NCBI RefSeq assembly: GCF_002993885.1 | Contig: NZ_CM009578.1 | Coordinates: 4,049,569 to 4,113,568, forward strand | Source of the DNA: Sphingopyxis lindanitolerans | Lineage (GTDB): Bacteria > Pseudomonadota > Alphaproteobacteria > Sphingomonadales > Sphingomonadaceae | Direction: 5' to 3' | DNA length: 64,000 bases | Shown: piece by piece, positions 43,655-52,197 of the stretch | Layout: each line of letters starts with the position of its first letter | How positions within the stretch are numbered: the first letter of the stretch is position 1 | Translations under genes and position numbers: made by a program | Notes under the pieces: model-generated | What the model saw: only the letters and a program-made list of their open reading frames with translations | What the model was told of the DNA's origin: nothing | Databases searched by the model: none

Positions 43655-45025
43655 ATGGGTAACAGAAAGAATGGCCGGTATGTCGCGGCAATGGTTTCGG
43701 CGCTTCTCGCCATGGCTGCACCGGTAGCGTCATATGCCGAGGATATTCAGCCCGCCGCGCTGACCGCGGCGCAATCGACCCTCGTGACAAGCGCGCAAAA
43801 GCTCGGCGCCACCGACGTTCGTTCGTTCGCCGCTCCAGACGGAGGCTTTATCCTTGCTGGCAAGCTCGAAGGCGACCAGTTCTCGGTCGCCTTTCCCGCG
43901 AAGTGGAACCACAGTGCGCTGCTTTATGTCCACGGCTATTCGACCCCCGGAACGCCGGTCGCCGTCCCCGACGATCCGCTCTCCAACGGAACCGGCGCGA
44001 ACGGCGTACTGCTCGAGGCGTATCGCGACGGCTATGCCGCCGGCCACAGCGCCTATGACAAGGCCGGAATGGGGGTTCAGACCGCGACCGAAAATACGCT
44101 CCGCCTGCGCAATTTCCTCGCGAAACTCGGAGCGACGCGATTCCTGATTTCGGGCACGTCGATGGGGGGCAACATCACCCTGTCGCTGATCGAGCAATAT
44201 CCCAAGGCTTTCGCCGGCGCGCTGTCGTCGTGCGGCGTCACCGACGGCTGGGAAAGCCTGTTTGGGCAGCTCATCGATATGCGCGCGGCCTATAATCTGC
44301 TCACCGAAGGCACGCCCTACGCGCTCCCCGGCGAGCACGACCTGACCCGTTCGGCCTTGCCGATGGACTCGCCCGCGGGCGAGGCCGCGACGAGCGAGGC
44401 GTTCCGCTGGGGCCGGATCGGCCAGATCGCGATGCCGATCCTTTCGCTCGCCCAGGCGGCGCAGGCCAACCCGACGGGACGCGAGGCCCGCATTCTGAAG
44501 CAAGTCGCCTCGATCGGCGGCTTCGAGCCCGAACCCGCATCGATCGCCTTTCCGCTCGTGACAGCGACGCTGGGAATGGATGACTTGAACCGCACGCTCG
44601 GCGGCAGCATCTACGGCAATGACGGCAAGGTATACGCGAGCGCAGAAATGACGGCAGAGGAAGCGGCGGCCTTCAATGCGAAGATCCAACGCATCACCGC
44701 AGACCCGCAGGCGGTCGCCAATGCCCGCCGCTGGCATCAGGCGACCGGGCGCTTCACCGTCCCGCTGGTGACGATCCACAATCGCATCGATTCGCTGGTG
44801 CCCTATGCCCAATCGGAGGCGCTCGGGCGGATCGTTGCGGCAGCAGGCAATGGAAAGCGGCTCGTCCAATATACTGTGCCGGGAACCAAAGCGCCGCTCC
44901 CGGTGGGCGGGGTGGAGGGCTATACCCATTGCGGCTTCAGCCCCGAACAATCGGCGGCGGCGTGGGAGGCGCTGCGAGGCTGGGTCGAAACCGGAAAGCG
45001 GCCGGCGGTCGAAGCGGTTCGCTAG
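43655..45025 (+). CDS. Secreted alpha/beta hydrolase, paralogue B
   Basis: 456-aa exported hydrolase. Signal peptide region VAAMVSALLAMAAPVASYA. Nucleophile motif GTSMGGN, C-terminal His in VEGYTHCGFSPEQ. It mirrors the protein at 36241 throughout, for example DMRAAYNLLTEGTPYALPGE versus DMRGAYDLLTEGTPYALPGA. A strong AGGAGG ribosome site at 43644 and the 18-nt gap suggest it can be translated at a higher level than the overlapping genes before it. Last gene of the operon. Confidence 0.8.
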   Translation: MGNRKNGRYVAAMVSALLAMAAPVASYAEDIQPAALTAAQSTLVTSAQKLGATDVRSFAAPDGGFILAGKLEGDQFSVAFPAKWNHSALLYVHGYSTPGTPVAVPDDPLSNGTGANGVLLEAYRDGYAAGHSAYDKAGMGVQTATENTLRLRNFLAKLGATRFLISGTSMGGNITLSLIEQYPKAFAGALSSCGVTDGWESLFGQLIDMRAAYNLLTEGTPYALPGEHDLTRSALPMDSPAGEAATSEAFRWGRIGQIAMPILSLAQAAQANPTGREARILKQVASIGGFEPEPASIAFPLVTATLGMDDLNRTLGGSIYGNDGKVYASAEMTAEEAAAFNAKIQRITADPQAVANARRWHQATGRFTVPLVTIHNRIDSLVPYAQSEALGRIVAAAGNGKRLVQYTVPGTKAPLPVGGVEGYTHCGFSPEQSAAAWEALRGWVETGKRPAVEAVR

Positions 45026-45139
45026 CGTTGCGTGGGCGAGGAGGATGCGCCGAGGGGATCCGCCTAGCCCGCCGCGATTTCGTTCGTACGAGCGGGCTCG
45101 CCGGAGCGGTGGTTACGAGCCCAGGCGGGAAAGCCGCGG

Positions 45140-45415
45140 TTGCACCGCGCGCCGGTCGATATCGATGCATTGCTTGCGCGCATGACGCTCGCCGAAAAAC
45201 TCGGCCAGCTTGCCCAGGCGGATGGGGAACGAAGCGCCACCGGTCCCCATTGCCCGCCGGGAGTGAGGCTGATGTCCGGGCGGGCAATAGGGACCGGATT
45301 GTTCCTCAGCGCCTATGGCGTCGAAACAACGCTGCGGCTCCAGCGGATCGGGGTTGAGGACACTCGGTTCGGCATTCCATTGCTCTTCGCCGATGATGTG
45401 ACCCACGGTTTTTGA
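45140..45415 (+). pseudogene. Truncated GH3 beta-glucosidase remnant
   Basis: The 91-residue frame matches only the N-terminus of BglX-like GH3 enzymes: IDALLARMTLAEKLGQLAQA, then [30 protein letters not shown], where GH3 proteins have ...EESRLGIPLLFGxDVIHGF. It stops right after this motif; the rest of the (alpha/beta)8 and C-terminal domains is missing. A 19-bp inverted repeat lies in the middle. No ribosome site precedes the TTG. It sits just after the LacI operon, suggesting that the locus once carried a second glucosidase. Confidence 0.75.
45240..45297. repeat. Inverted repeat inside the GH3 remnant
   Basis: CCGGTCCCCATTGCCCGCC (45240-45258) and its inverted copy (45279-45297) differ at one base, around a 20-nt loop. 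The translated region between the two GH3 motifs is where the insertion lies, so the element may have moved into the gene. Confidence 0.7.
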
Positions 45416-45509
45416 ACGATCTTCCCTGTTTCGACCGGCGAAGCTGCGAGCTTCTACCCAACGGGAATCGTGGTTGGAGCCTGAACAGAACGCCTATAAG
45501 GCTGCGATC

Positions 45510-46580
45510 ATGGCCAACCGTGACCTTCTCTCGCTTCTCGGCATCGATCTGCCGATCGTCCAGGCGCCGATGGCGGGGGTGTCTTCGCCTGACATGGCGG
45601 CGGCGGTCAGCGAGGCGGGGGCGCTGGGTTCGATCGGTGTTGGCGCGACCGATGTCGAGGGGGCGCGGCGAATGATCGCCGCGGTGCGCGCGCGCACCGC
45701 GCGGCCGTTTCAGGTCAATTTATTCTGTCACCAGCCCGCGACGGCGGATGCCGAGTGCGAGCGCCGGTGGATCGAGCGCTTCCGTCCGTTGTTCGCCGAA
45801 TTCGATGCCGCACCGCCGAATGCGCTCGGCGAAATCTATCGCAGCTTCGTCGGCCACGCCGCGATGCTCGATATGCTGATCGCTGAGCGCCCGGCGGTCG
45901 TCAGCTTCCACTTTGGCCTGCCGACGGCCGAGGCCATCGCGGCGTTGCACGCGGCCGGGATCGTGTTGCTCGCGACCGCGACCAGCCTCGCGGAAGCTCA
46001 AGTTGCGGAAGCGGCCGGGATCGACGCCATCGTCGCGCAGGGGTGGGAAGCGGGCGGCCATCGCGGGATGTTCGACCCCGACGCGCGCGACGACCGGCTC
46101 GGGACCATGGCGCTGACCCGCCTGCTGGCTGGCTCGCTCGACCGGCCGGTGATCGCGGCGGGCGGGATCATGGACGGCGCGGGGATTGCCGCGGCGCTGG
46201 ACCTGGGGGCATCGGCCGCGCAACTCGGCACCGCTTTCATCGCCTGCGACGAGAGCCTGGCGGACGCTGGTTACCGCGCCGCGCTGACCAGCGACGCCGC
46301 GCGACATACCGCCATGGTGCGCGCGGTGTCAGGACGGCCCGCGCGCATCTTGGCCAACCGCTTCGCCGCGCTCGACGCGACGACCAATCCGACCGACATC
46401 CCGGCTTATCCGATCGCCTATGACCTCGGCAAAGCCCTCCATGCTGCCGCCAAGGCGCAGGGAGAGCATGGATATGGGGCGCAATGGGCGGGGCAGGGCG
46501 CTCCGCTGGCGCGGTCGATGCCGGCGGCGGAGCTTGTCGGTGTGCTGGCGGTGGAGCTCGAAACAGCGCGGCGGCGGTAG
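45510..46580 (+). CDS. Nitronate monooxygenase
   Basis: FMN-dependent (beta/alpha)8 enzyme of 356 aa that oxidises alkyl nitronates such as propionate-3-nitronate. Family features: [29 protein letters not shown] at the N-terminus, VNLFCHQ, the VSFHFGLP strand, [10 protein letters not shown] (FMN phosphate and catalytic His) and AAGGIMDG with [15 protein letters not shown] 45510 is chosen; an upstream TTG is less likely. It is convergent with the SGNH hydrolase, with only 2 nt between the stops. Function in detoxification is inferred from the family. Confidence 0.9.
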   Translation: MANRDLLSLLGIDLPIVQAPMAGVSSPDMAAAVSEAGALGSIGVGATDVEGARRMIAAVRARTARPFQVNLFCHQPATADAECERRWIERFRPLFAEFDAAPPNALGEIYRSFVGHAAMLDMLIAERPAVVSFHFGLPTAEAIAALHAAGIVLLATATSLAEAQVAEAAGIDAIVAQGWEAGGHRGMFDPDARDDRLGTMALTRLLAGSLDRPVIAAGGIMDGAGIAAALDLGASAAQLGTAFIACDESLADAGYRAALTSDAARHTAMVRAVSGRPARILANRFAALDATTNPTDIPAYPIAYDLGKALHAAAKAQGEHGYGAQWAGQGAPLARSMPAAELVGVLAVELETARRR

Positions 46581-46582
46581 GA

Positions 46583-47542
46583 TCAGCGCCCGGCTTTCAG
46601 CCGTGCCAGCTCGTCGCGCGCGACCGTCTGCAACGCGGCCGCCTGCGCATCCGACAGACCAAGCGCGTCGGCGCTCTTTTCGTGCGCGCCGAGGCTGGTC
46701 GGATCGACCCCGGTGATCGCGCCAAAGGTCACCAGCGCCGACAGATAATAGCCCGCGACGCTTGCGTGATAATGGTCGTAGGTCCAAAGGTCGAGCTGGT
46801 CATAGGCGATGCCGTCATAGGGATCGGGGTCGGCGACGCCGGTTGCCATCGCCCGGGTCCACGCCTCGCCCACGGGTACTATGCCCTTGACGGCGGGGGT
46901 CGCGGCGCGGGCGCGTTCGGCGGCGGCGCGCAGGTCGTCGGCCATCGCGGCCACCGGCTTGCCATACCAATGGCCTTTGGGCGTGTAGGTCTGGTCGGCA
47001 CGCGTCCAGGCGGCGACGAGCCGGATATCGACCGCCGGGTTGCGCTTTTCGAACAGCGCGGTCATCCGCGCGACATCGCGGATATAGGCAGCCGGATCGC
47101 CGGGGCTGGCGCGGTCGAGAACGCTATATTCCTGAAGGACAACCACGTCCCACGGCTTGTCGAACAGCGCGCGCCGCTCGTCATAATGAAAGCCGAGCGA
47201 CTTGCCGCCCTGTGTTTCGAGGCTGACGGCATAATCGAGTCCGGCCTGTTCGCAAAAAGCCTTGAACAGCGCCGGAACCCCGCCATAGCCCGCGCCGTTG
47301 AGGTCGGTGACTGTGCCGGCGTGCCAGTTGCGCGCTGCCGAATGGGCGCCCTGGGTGAAGCTGTTGCCGATGAACAGGATCGTTCGCGGCGCCGCTTTCG
47401 GCGCGAGAGCAGGGGCAGCGGCGAGGGAGGTCGCGCCGGCGGCGGTCGGCGCGGGCGCGCTCTCCTTTGCCGTTGCCGCCGGCGCGACGGCGAGCCCGGC
47501 GCAGCCGATCAAAAGCCAGATACCGGACCCGTATTTCATCAT
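46583..47542 (-). CDS. Secreted SGNH/GDSL-like hydrolase
   Basis: 319-aa exported protein: signal peptide (YGSGIWLLIGCAGLAVAPAATA) and an Ala/Pro-rich linker, then an SGNH fold. Block I is ILFIGNSFTQGAHS (GNS replaces GDS, with Ser nucleophile); the C-terminal block has YDHYHASVAGYYLSAL supplying Asp/His. VVLQEYSVLD corresponds to the block III region. The start ATG overlaps the TonB receptor stop (TGATG), so they are translated together. Probably a carbohydrate or lipid esterase acting on what receptor 3 brings in. Confidence 0.8.
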   Translation of the reverse strand: MMKYGSGIWLLIGCAGLAVAPAATAKESAPAPTAAGATSLAAAPALAPKAAPRTILFIGNSFTQGAHSAARNWHAGTVTDLNGAGYGGVPALFKAFCEQAGLDYAVSLETQGGKSLGFHYDERRALFDKPWDVVVLQEYSVLDRASPGDPAAYIRDVARMTALFEKRNPAVDIRLVAAWTRADQTYTPKGHWYGKPVAAMADDLRAAAERARAATPAVKGIVPVGEAWTRAMATGVADPDPYDGIAYDQLDLWTYDHYHASVAGYYLSALVTFGAITGVDPTSLGAHEKSADALGLSDAQAAALQTVARDELARLKAGR

Positions 47543-50500
47543 CAGAACTCCGTAGTGATCGAGGTGTACCAATAGCGGCCATAGGGGCTGTAGAGCGACC
47601 CCAGATAGCCTTCGGACGAGAGCGGCGGCTTCTTGTTGACGATGTTGCGGACGCCGACGCGCCAGCGCATGTCGCCGCCGATCCCGGCCTGGTCGCGGAT
47701 ACGGACCTGGGCATAAAGGTTGGCGGTAAGCTGCGACTTGACCCGCCACGGATTGCCGTCGGCATCGACAAAGCCCGTTTCGTCGACCGCGCCGGTGTAG
47801 CGCGCAAAGGCGCCGATCTGGAACTGCCCCAGCGACCAGGTCAGCGACGCCGAGCCGCGCCATTTCGGGCGACCGTTGGCCTCGATCAGATCCTCCGTTT
47901 CGGGCAGCGGCGTCGCGGCGTTGATGTCGCCCGCCGCGCGCGCGGCGACCAGCATGTCGACCGCATCACCCGGAGCGCGCGAGAATTTGAGCAGCCGCGT
48001 CGCGTTCACCGCAAGGTCGAACTTGCCGATGCTCGTCTTCGGCGACCGCCAATAGACCGCGAAATCGAGCCCGCGCACCGTCTGGGGCAACAGGTTGATG
48101 AACTGGTCGCGCACCGTCAGGATGCTCCCGACCGGCGCGATGCCCGTTCCCGCGAAGGCCGCGATATCGTCGGCGTTGGCGGCGTCGCGGACGACATTGG
48201 GGTTCGACGATCCCTGCAGACGAAGCAGATAGTCGAGCGCGATCGCGGTGTCGTTGCCAAGGATGCCGACGATGCCCTTTTGCCGGATCGACCAGTAATC
48301 GACCGTGAAGGTCAGATGTCCGAGGTCGGCGGGAAGGAAGGTCGGCTCGAACACCGCGCCGAGGTTGTAGTTGGTGCTCTTTTCGGGCTTGAGATCGGGG
48401 TTGCCCGACACGCGGCGCGAATAGCCGACATTGTTGCCGCAGGCGGTGAAGCTGTCGATCCGGCCGGCGCGCAGATCGACCTCGCAGCGCAGGAAGTCCT
48501 GGCTTGTCGCAAGGCGGGCATATTCGACCGCATTGACCTGCTCGAGGTTCGGCGCGCGGAAGCCCTGCGAATAGGAGCCGCGGAAGCGCAGCCCGTCGAA
48601 GACGTCCCACGCCGCGGCGATCTTTGGCCGCGCGACGCTGCCGAAATCGCTGTAATGTTCATAGCGTCCGGCGAGTTGGAGGTCGAAGCGCCGCATCAGC
48701 GGCACGTTCATATCCTCTGACACCAAAGGCACGGCCAGTTCGGCATAGCCGGCGGCGACGGTGCGCTTGCCATAGGTGTCGGGATTGTCGCTGACCGCGG
48801 CGGCGTCGCTGATCGTGATCGCGCCCGATACCATATCGACAAAGGGGTCCGACCCGTCGACTGCGGCGTCGCGGTCGTCGCGCTGCGTCTCGCGGCGCAC
48901 CTCGACGCCGAATGCCATGCCGACATCGCCACCGGGCAGCTTGAAGAGGTCGGGGCGCGAGGCGCGGAAATCGCCCATCGTCAGTGTCGTCTTCGACCGG
49001 CGCTGAAGCTGGAAGCCGATGGCATCGATCGCGACCTGCGAACTCGGCGTGCAGTCGCCATAGGTCGTCGTCGTCGCACAGCCGCCGTTGAACGGATTAT
49101 AGGCGTCGGGCGTCGATAGCGCGAGACTCTGCTGGAGCGCCGAACTGCGAACCGCGAAGCTGCTGTCGTGCGCGCTCGCTTCCGAGTAAGTGAAGGCGCT
49201 GTCCCATTTGAAGCCCGCGGCCTCGCCGCGAATGCCGAGCAGCGCGCGGAGCTGTTCGCCGGTGACATGCACGGTCTGCGGCCCGGCATCGACGAAGCGA
49301 TAGTTGGTCATCCGCACCGGCAGGCCCTCGTCGGGCACGTTGGTCAGCCCGGGGATGCGGTTGGGGCTGCCGACCGGTCCGAACGGATTGTAATAGTTGC
49401 TCGCCGGGATCCAGATCTGGTTGAGGTTGATGACCGGCGGCTGGCCGCGCAGCGTATCCGAATAATAATAGCCGAACTCGCCGAACAGCGTCAGTGTGTC
49501 GGTCAGGTCATAATGCCCGTTGGCGAAGCCATTGTAGCGCTTGACCTGCGGCATGACGGTGGTGCCGACCGCGGTGTCGTAGCGCAGGTCGCGGAAACTG
49601 TTGTTGGTGGCGAGCGAGGTGTTCACCAGGCAGAGGTCGGGCGAAAGCTGATAGGTGCAGCCGCCGAAGCTGGGCGGACGGACGGTGAAGGCGCCTGCCG
49701 CGGTCGTCATGTTGGTCGAGCCGAGGCGCGGTCGGCCGCCGGTGACGGCGACCTGCAACGCGGGCCAGGTGCCGCGCGTCGCGCGCCCGTCGGGCGTCGT
49801 CGAGTCCGCGAAATCGGGATAATCGGCGAACAGCGGGCGCAGGTCGGCCGAAGCGGTGAAATCCTGATCCTCGGCGCGCAACGCCGAGCGGTTGGTATAT
49901 TCGAACGAGACGGTGAAATTGCCGCGATCGAAACTCTTGCCCGCCAGGATATTGCCCTGGAATTCGCGCAAATGGGTGCCCTCGGCGCCGCCATATTGGG
50001 CCTGGAGTCTCAGCCCGTCATAATTGTCCTTGAGCACCGTATTGACGACGCCCGCGACCGCGTCCGAACCATAGAGCGCCGCCGCGCCGTCGAGCAACAC
50101 CTCGAACCGCTGGAGCCCGGTCGTCGGGATCGCGTTGGAATTATAGCTCAGCACCGGCACCGTGCCGGTGTCGGACAGCCCCTGGCTCGCCGGATGGGTG
50201 ACGATGCGGCGTCCGTTTAGAAGCACGAGCGTGTTGCCGACGCCCAGCGAGCGCAAATTGACCGAGCCGACGTCGCCGCGCGCCGCATTGCTCGTCTGCG
50301 CGTTGTTGCCGGGATTGAAGCTGACGTCGCCCATCTGCGGGATGCTGCGGATCAGTTCGTCGCCGCTGACCGCACCAATGGCGTCGATCCGGTCCTGATC
50401 GAGGACGACGACCGGCAGTGCCTCGGTGACGCGCGCGCCTTCGATGCGCGTGCCGACGACGACGATGTCGGACGACAGGATGTCGCCGTCCGGGCCGTCG

Positions 50501-50616
50501 CTATCGGCCGCGTCGCCCTGGGCCGTGGGCGCCTTGTCCTGCGCATGGGCGGGTAAGCCGGCGAACAGGCAGATCGCCGTGCTCGCGAGCAACAGTGCCG
50601 ATGTCGAACCCCTCAT
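47542..50616 (-). CDS. TonB-dependent outer-membrane receptor 3
   Basis: 1024-aa receptor of the larger sphingomonad type. Signal peptide ends GLPAHAQDK; the TonB box region reads DIVVVGTRIEGARVTEALPV. The plug contains NLRSLGVGNTLVLLNGRRIV and LDGAAALYGSDAVAGVVN. The barrel ends YWYTSITTEF with Phe. AGGGAGAAGGAC precedes ATG 50616. It follows dctA by only 39 nt and overlaps the SGNH gene by 1 nt, so dctA-receptor-hydrolase look like one operon. The substrate may be a large ligand whose cleavage yields a C4-dicarboxylate (inference). Confidence 0.9.
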   Translation of the reverse strand: MRGSTSALLLASTAICLFAGLPAHAQDKAPTAQGDAADSDGPDGDILSSDIVVVGTRIEGARVTEALPVVVLDQDRIDAIGAVSGDELIRSIPQMGDVSFNPGNNAQTSNAARGDVGSVNLRSLGVGNTLVLLNGRRIVTHPASQGLSDTGTVPVLSYNSNAIPTTGLQRFEVLLDGAAALYGSDAVAGVVNTVLKDNYDGLRLQAQYGGAEGTHLREFQGNILAGKSFDRGNFTVSFEYTNRSALRAEDQDFTASADLRPLFADYPDFADSTTPDGRATRGTWPALQVAVTGGRPRLGSTNMTTAAGAFTVRPPSFGGCTYQLSPDLCLVNTSLATNNSFRDLRYDTAVGTTVMPQVKRYNGFANGHYDLTDTLTLFGEFGYYYSDTLRGQPPVINLNQIWIPASNYYNPFGPVGSPNRIPGLTNVPDEGLPVRMTNYRFVDAGPQTVHVTGEQLRALLGIRGEAAGFKWDSAFTYSEASAHDSSFAVRSSALQQSLALSTPDAYNPFNGGCATTTTYGDCTPSSQVAIDAIGFQLQRRSKTTLTMGDFRASRPDLFKLPGGDVGMAFGVEVRRETQRDDRDAAVDGSDPFVDMVSGAITISDAAAVSDNPDTYGKRTVAAGYAELAVPLVSEDMNVPLMRRFDLQLAGRYEHYSDFGSVARPKIAAAWDVFDGLRFRGSYSQGFRAPNLEQVNAVEYARLATSQDFLRCEVDLRAGRIDSFTACGNNVGYSRRVSGNPDLKPEKSTNYNLGAVFEPTFLPADLGHLTFTVDYWSIRQKGIVGILGNDTAIALDYLLRLQGSSNPNVVRDAANADDIAAFAGTGIAPVGSILTVRDQFINLLPQTVRGLDFAVYWRSPKTSIGKFDLAVNATRLLKFSRAPGDAVDMLVAARAAGDINAATPLPETEDLIEANGRPKWRGSASLTWSLGQFQIGAFARYTGAVDETGFVDADGNPWRVKSQLTANLYAQVRIRDQAGIGGDMRWRVGVRNIVNKKPPLSSEGYLGSLYSPYGRYWYTSITTEF

Positions 50617-50655
50617 TGTCCTTCTCCCTCTTGCTTTCGCATGACCCTTGGGCCT

Positions 50656-51996
50656 TCAATCCATGTCCTGTTCGACGGGCGGCGCGGCCAGTGGAGACGC
50701 CGCGCCGCCGTCCAGCGCCAACCGCAACTGATCGCGGTCGAGCGCATTGTCCCAGCGGGCGACGACGACCGTCGCGACCGCATTGCCGATGAAATTGGTG
50801 AGGCTTCGGCATTCCGACATGAAGCGGTCGATGCCGAGGATCAGCGCCATGCCCGCCACCGGAACCGACGGCACGATCGACAGTGTCGCGGCGAGCGTGA
50901 TGAAGCCCGCGCCGGTGACCCCCGCGGCGCCCTTCGAACTGATCATCGCGACGAGCAGCAGCGCGATCTGGTCGCCGAGCGACAGGTCGACGTTGCAGGC
51001 CTGCGCGATGAACAGCGCGGCGAGCGTCATATAGATGTTGGTGCCGTCGAGATTGAAGCTGTAGCCGGTCGGGATGACGAGCCCGACGACCGATTTCTCA
51101 CAGCCCGCGCGCTCCATCTTTTCGATCAGGCTCGGCAGCGCGGCTTCGGACGAGGAGGTGCCGAGCACGAGCAGCAGTTCGGCCTTGAGATAGCGGCAGA
51201 GCTTCAGGATCGAAAAGCCGTTGAGCCGCGCGACCGTGCCGAGCACGCCGAGAACGAAGATCAGCGAGGTCAGGTAGAAAGTCGCGACGAGTTGCCCCAG
51301 GTTGACGAGCGAGCCGACGCCATATTTGCCGATCGTGAACGCGATCGCGCCGAACGCCCCGATGGGCGCGGCGCGCATCAACAGGCCGACGAGGCGGAAG
51401 ACGACGACGCCGATGCGTTCGAGCAGGTCGAGTACCGGCTCGCCGGGCTTGCCGACCATCGACAGCGACAGGCCGAACAGGATCGCGACGAACAGCGTCT
51501 GGAGGATCGAGCCTTCGGTGAAGGCGGACAGAAAGGTCGTCGGAATAATCTCGAGCAGGAAGCCCGTCAGGCTCGCTTCATGCGCTTTCTTGTCGAAGTC
51601 GGCGATCGCGCCGGCGTTGAGGGTCGCGGGATCGATGTTCATCCCCGCGCCCGGCTGGATCAGATTCGCGATGCACAGCCCGACGATCAGCGCCAGCGTC
51701 GAGAAGACGAGGAAATAGGCAAAAGCCTTGCCTGCGACGCGACCGACCGAGGCGATTTCCTTCATGCCCGCGATGCCGGTCACGACGGTGAGGAAGATCA
51801 CCGGGCTGATGATCATCTTCACCAGCTTGATGAATCCATCGCCGAGCGGTTTCAGCGCTTCGCCCCACGCGGGCCAGAAATGGCCGATGATCGCGCCCAG
51901 GAAAATGGCGGCGAGAACCTGGACATAGAGGTGACGGTAGAGCGGTGTCGCTCCCGCCCGCGCCTGTCCGGTCCCGTCGATTATGATGGCTGCCAC
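50656..51996 (-). CDS. dctA: C4-dicarboxylate:cation symporter DctA
   Basis: Inner-membrane importer of succinate, fumarate, malate. The 446-aa product has eight transmembrane segments plus two re-entrant loops; family motifs are [21 protein letters not shown], the serine-rich hairpin [34 protein letters not shown] and [13 protein letters not shown]. The start is a GTG at 51996 with GGGAGGA 9 nt upstream. dctB-dctD is divergent and 198 nt away, the classic arrangement. No sigma54 -24/-12 promoter was recognised upstream of dctA. Confidence 0.95.
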   Translation of the reverse strand: MAAIIIDGTGQARAGATPLYRHLYVQVLAAIFLGAIIGHFWPAWGEALKPLGDGFIKLVKMIISPVIFLTVVTGIAGMKEIASVGRVAGKAFAYFLVFSTLALIVGLCIANLIQPGAGMNIDPATLNAGAIADFDKKAHEASLTGFLLEIIPTTFLSAFTEGSILQTLFVAILFGLSLSMVGKPGEPVLDLLERIGVVVFRLVGLLMRAAPIGAFGAIAFTIGKYGVGSLVNLGQLVATFYLTSLIFVLGVLGTVARLNGFSILKLCRYLKAELLLVLGTSSSEAALPSLIEKMERAGCEKSVVGLVIPTGYSFNLDGTNIYMTLAALFIAQACNVDLSLGDQIALLLVAMISSKGAAGVTGAGFITLAATLSIVPSVPVAGMALILGIDRFMSECRSLTNFIGNAVATVVVARWDNALDRDQLRLALDGGAASPLAAPPVEQDMD

Positions 51997-52171
51997 GCGT
52001 TCATCCTCCCGAGCGCGGCCTTTCGCCGCTGCTTCCTCAAAATTATGGCCGACCCCAGCGTCGGTCCACGACCTTCGCATCATCCGAAAAAGGACGGAAA
52101 ATAAAGCCGTTGTGGGCGGGCAGGTGATAGTTTCTCATTTTGTCTGTGCGATTTTTCGCTTATCATCTCTT

Positions 52172-52197
52172 CATATGTGCGATAATCCGCACATATG
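52172..52197. promoter_or_regulatory. Perfect 26-bp palindromic site overlapping the dctB start
   Basis: CATATGTGCG and CGCACATATG form a perfect 10-bp inverted repeat with a 6-bp spacer (ATAATC). The right arm contains the dctB start codon. A related half site, TGTGCGA, is at 52145-52151. It probably binds DctD and represses dctB translation/transcription while sitting ~180 nt upstream of dctA (inference). Confidence 0.6.

Noticed and set aside
51997..52194. Sigma54 promoter for dctA
   Set aside because: No GG-N10-GC element of the TGGCAC-N5-TTGC form was found on the minus strand in this gap.
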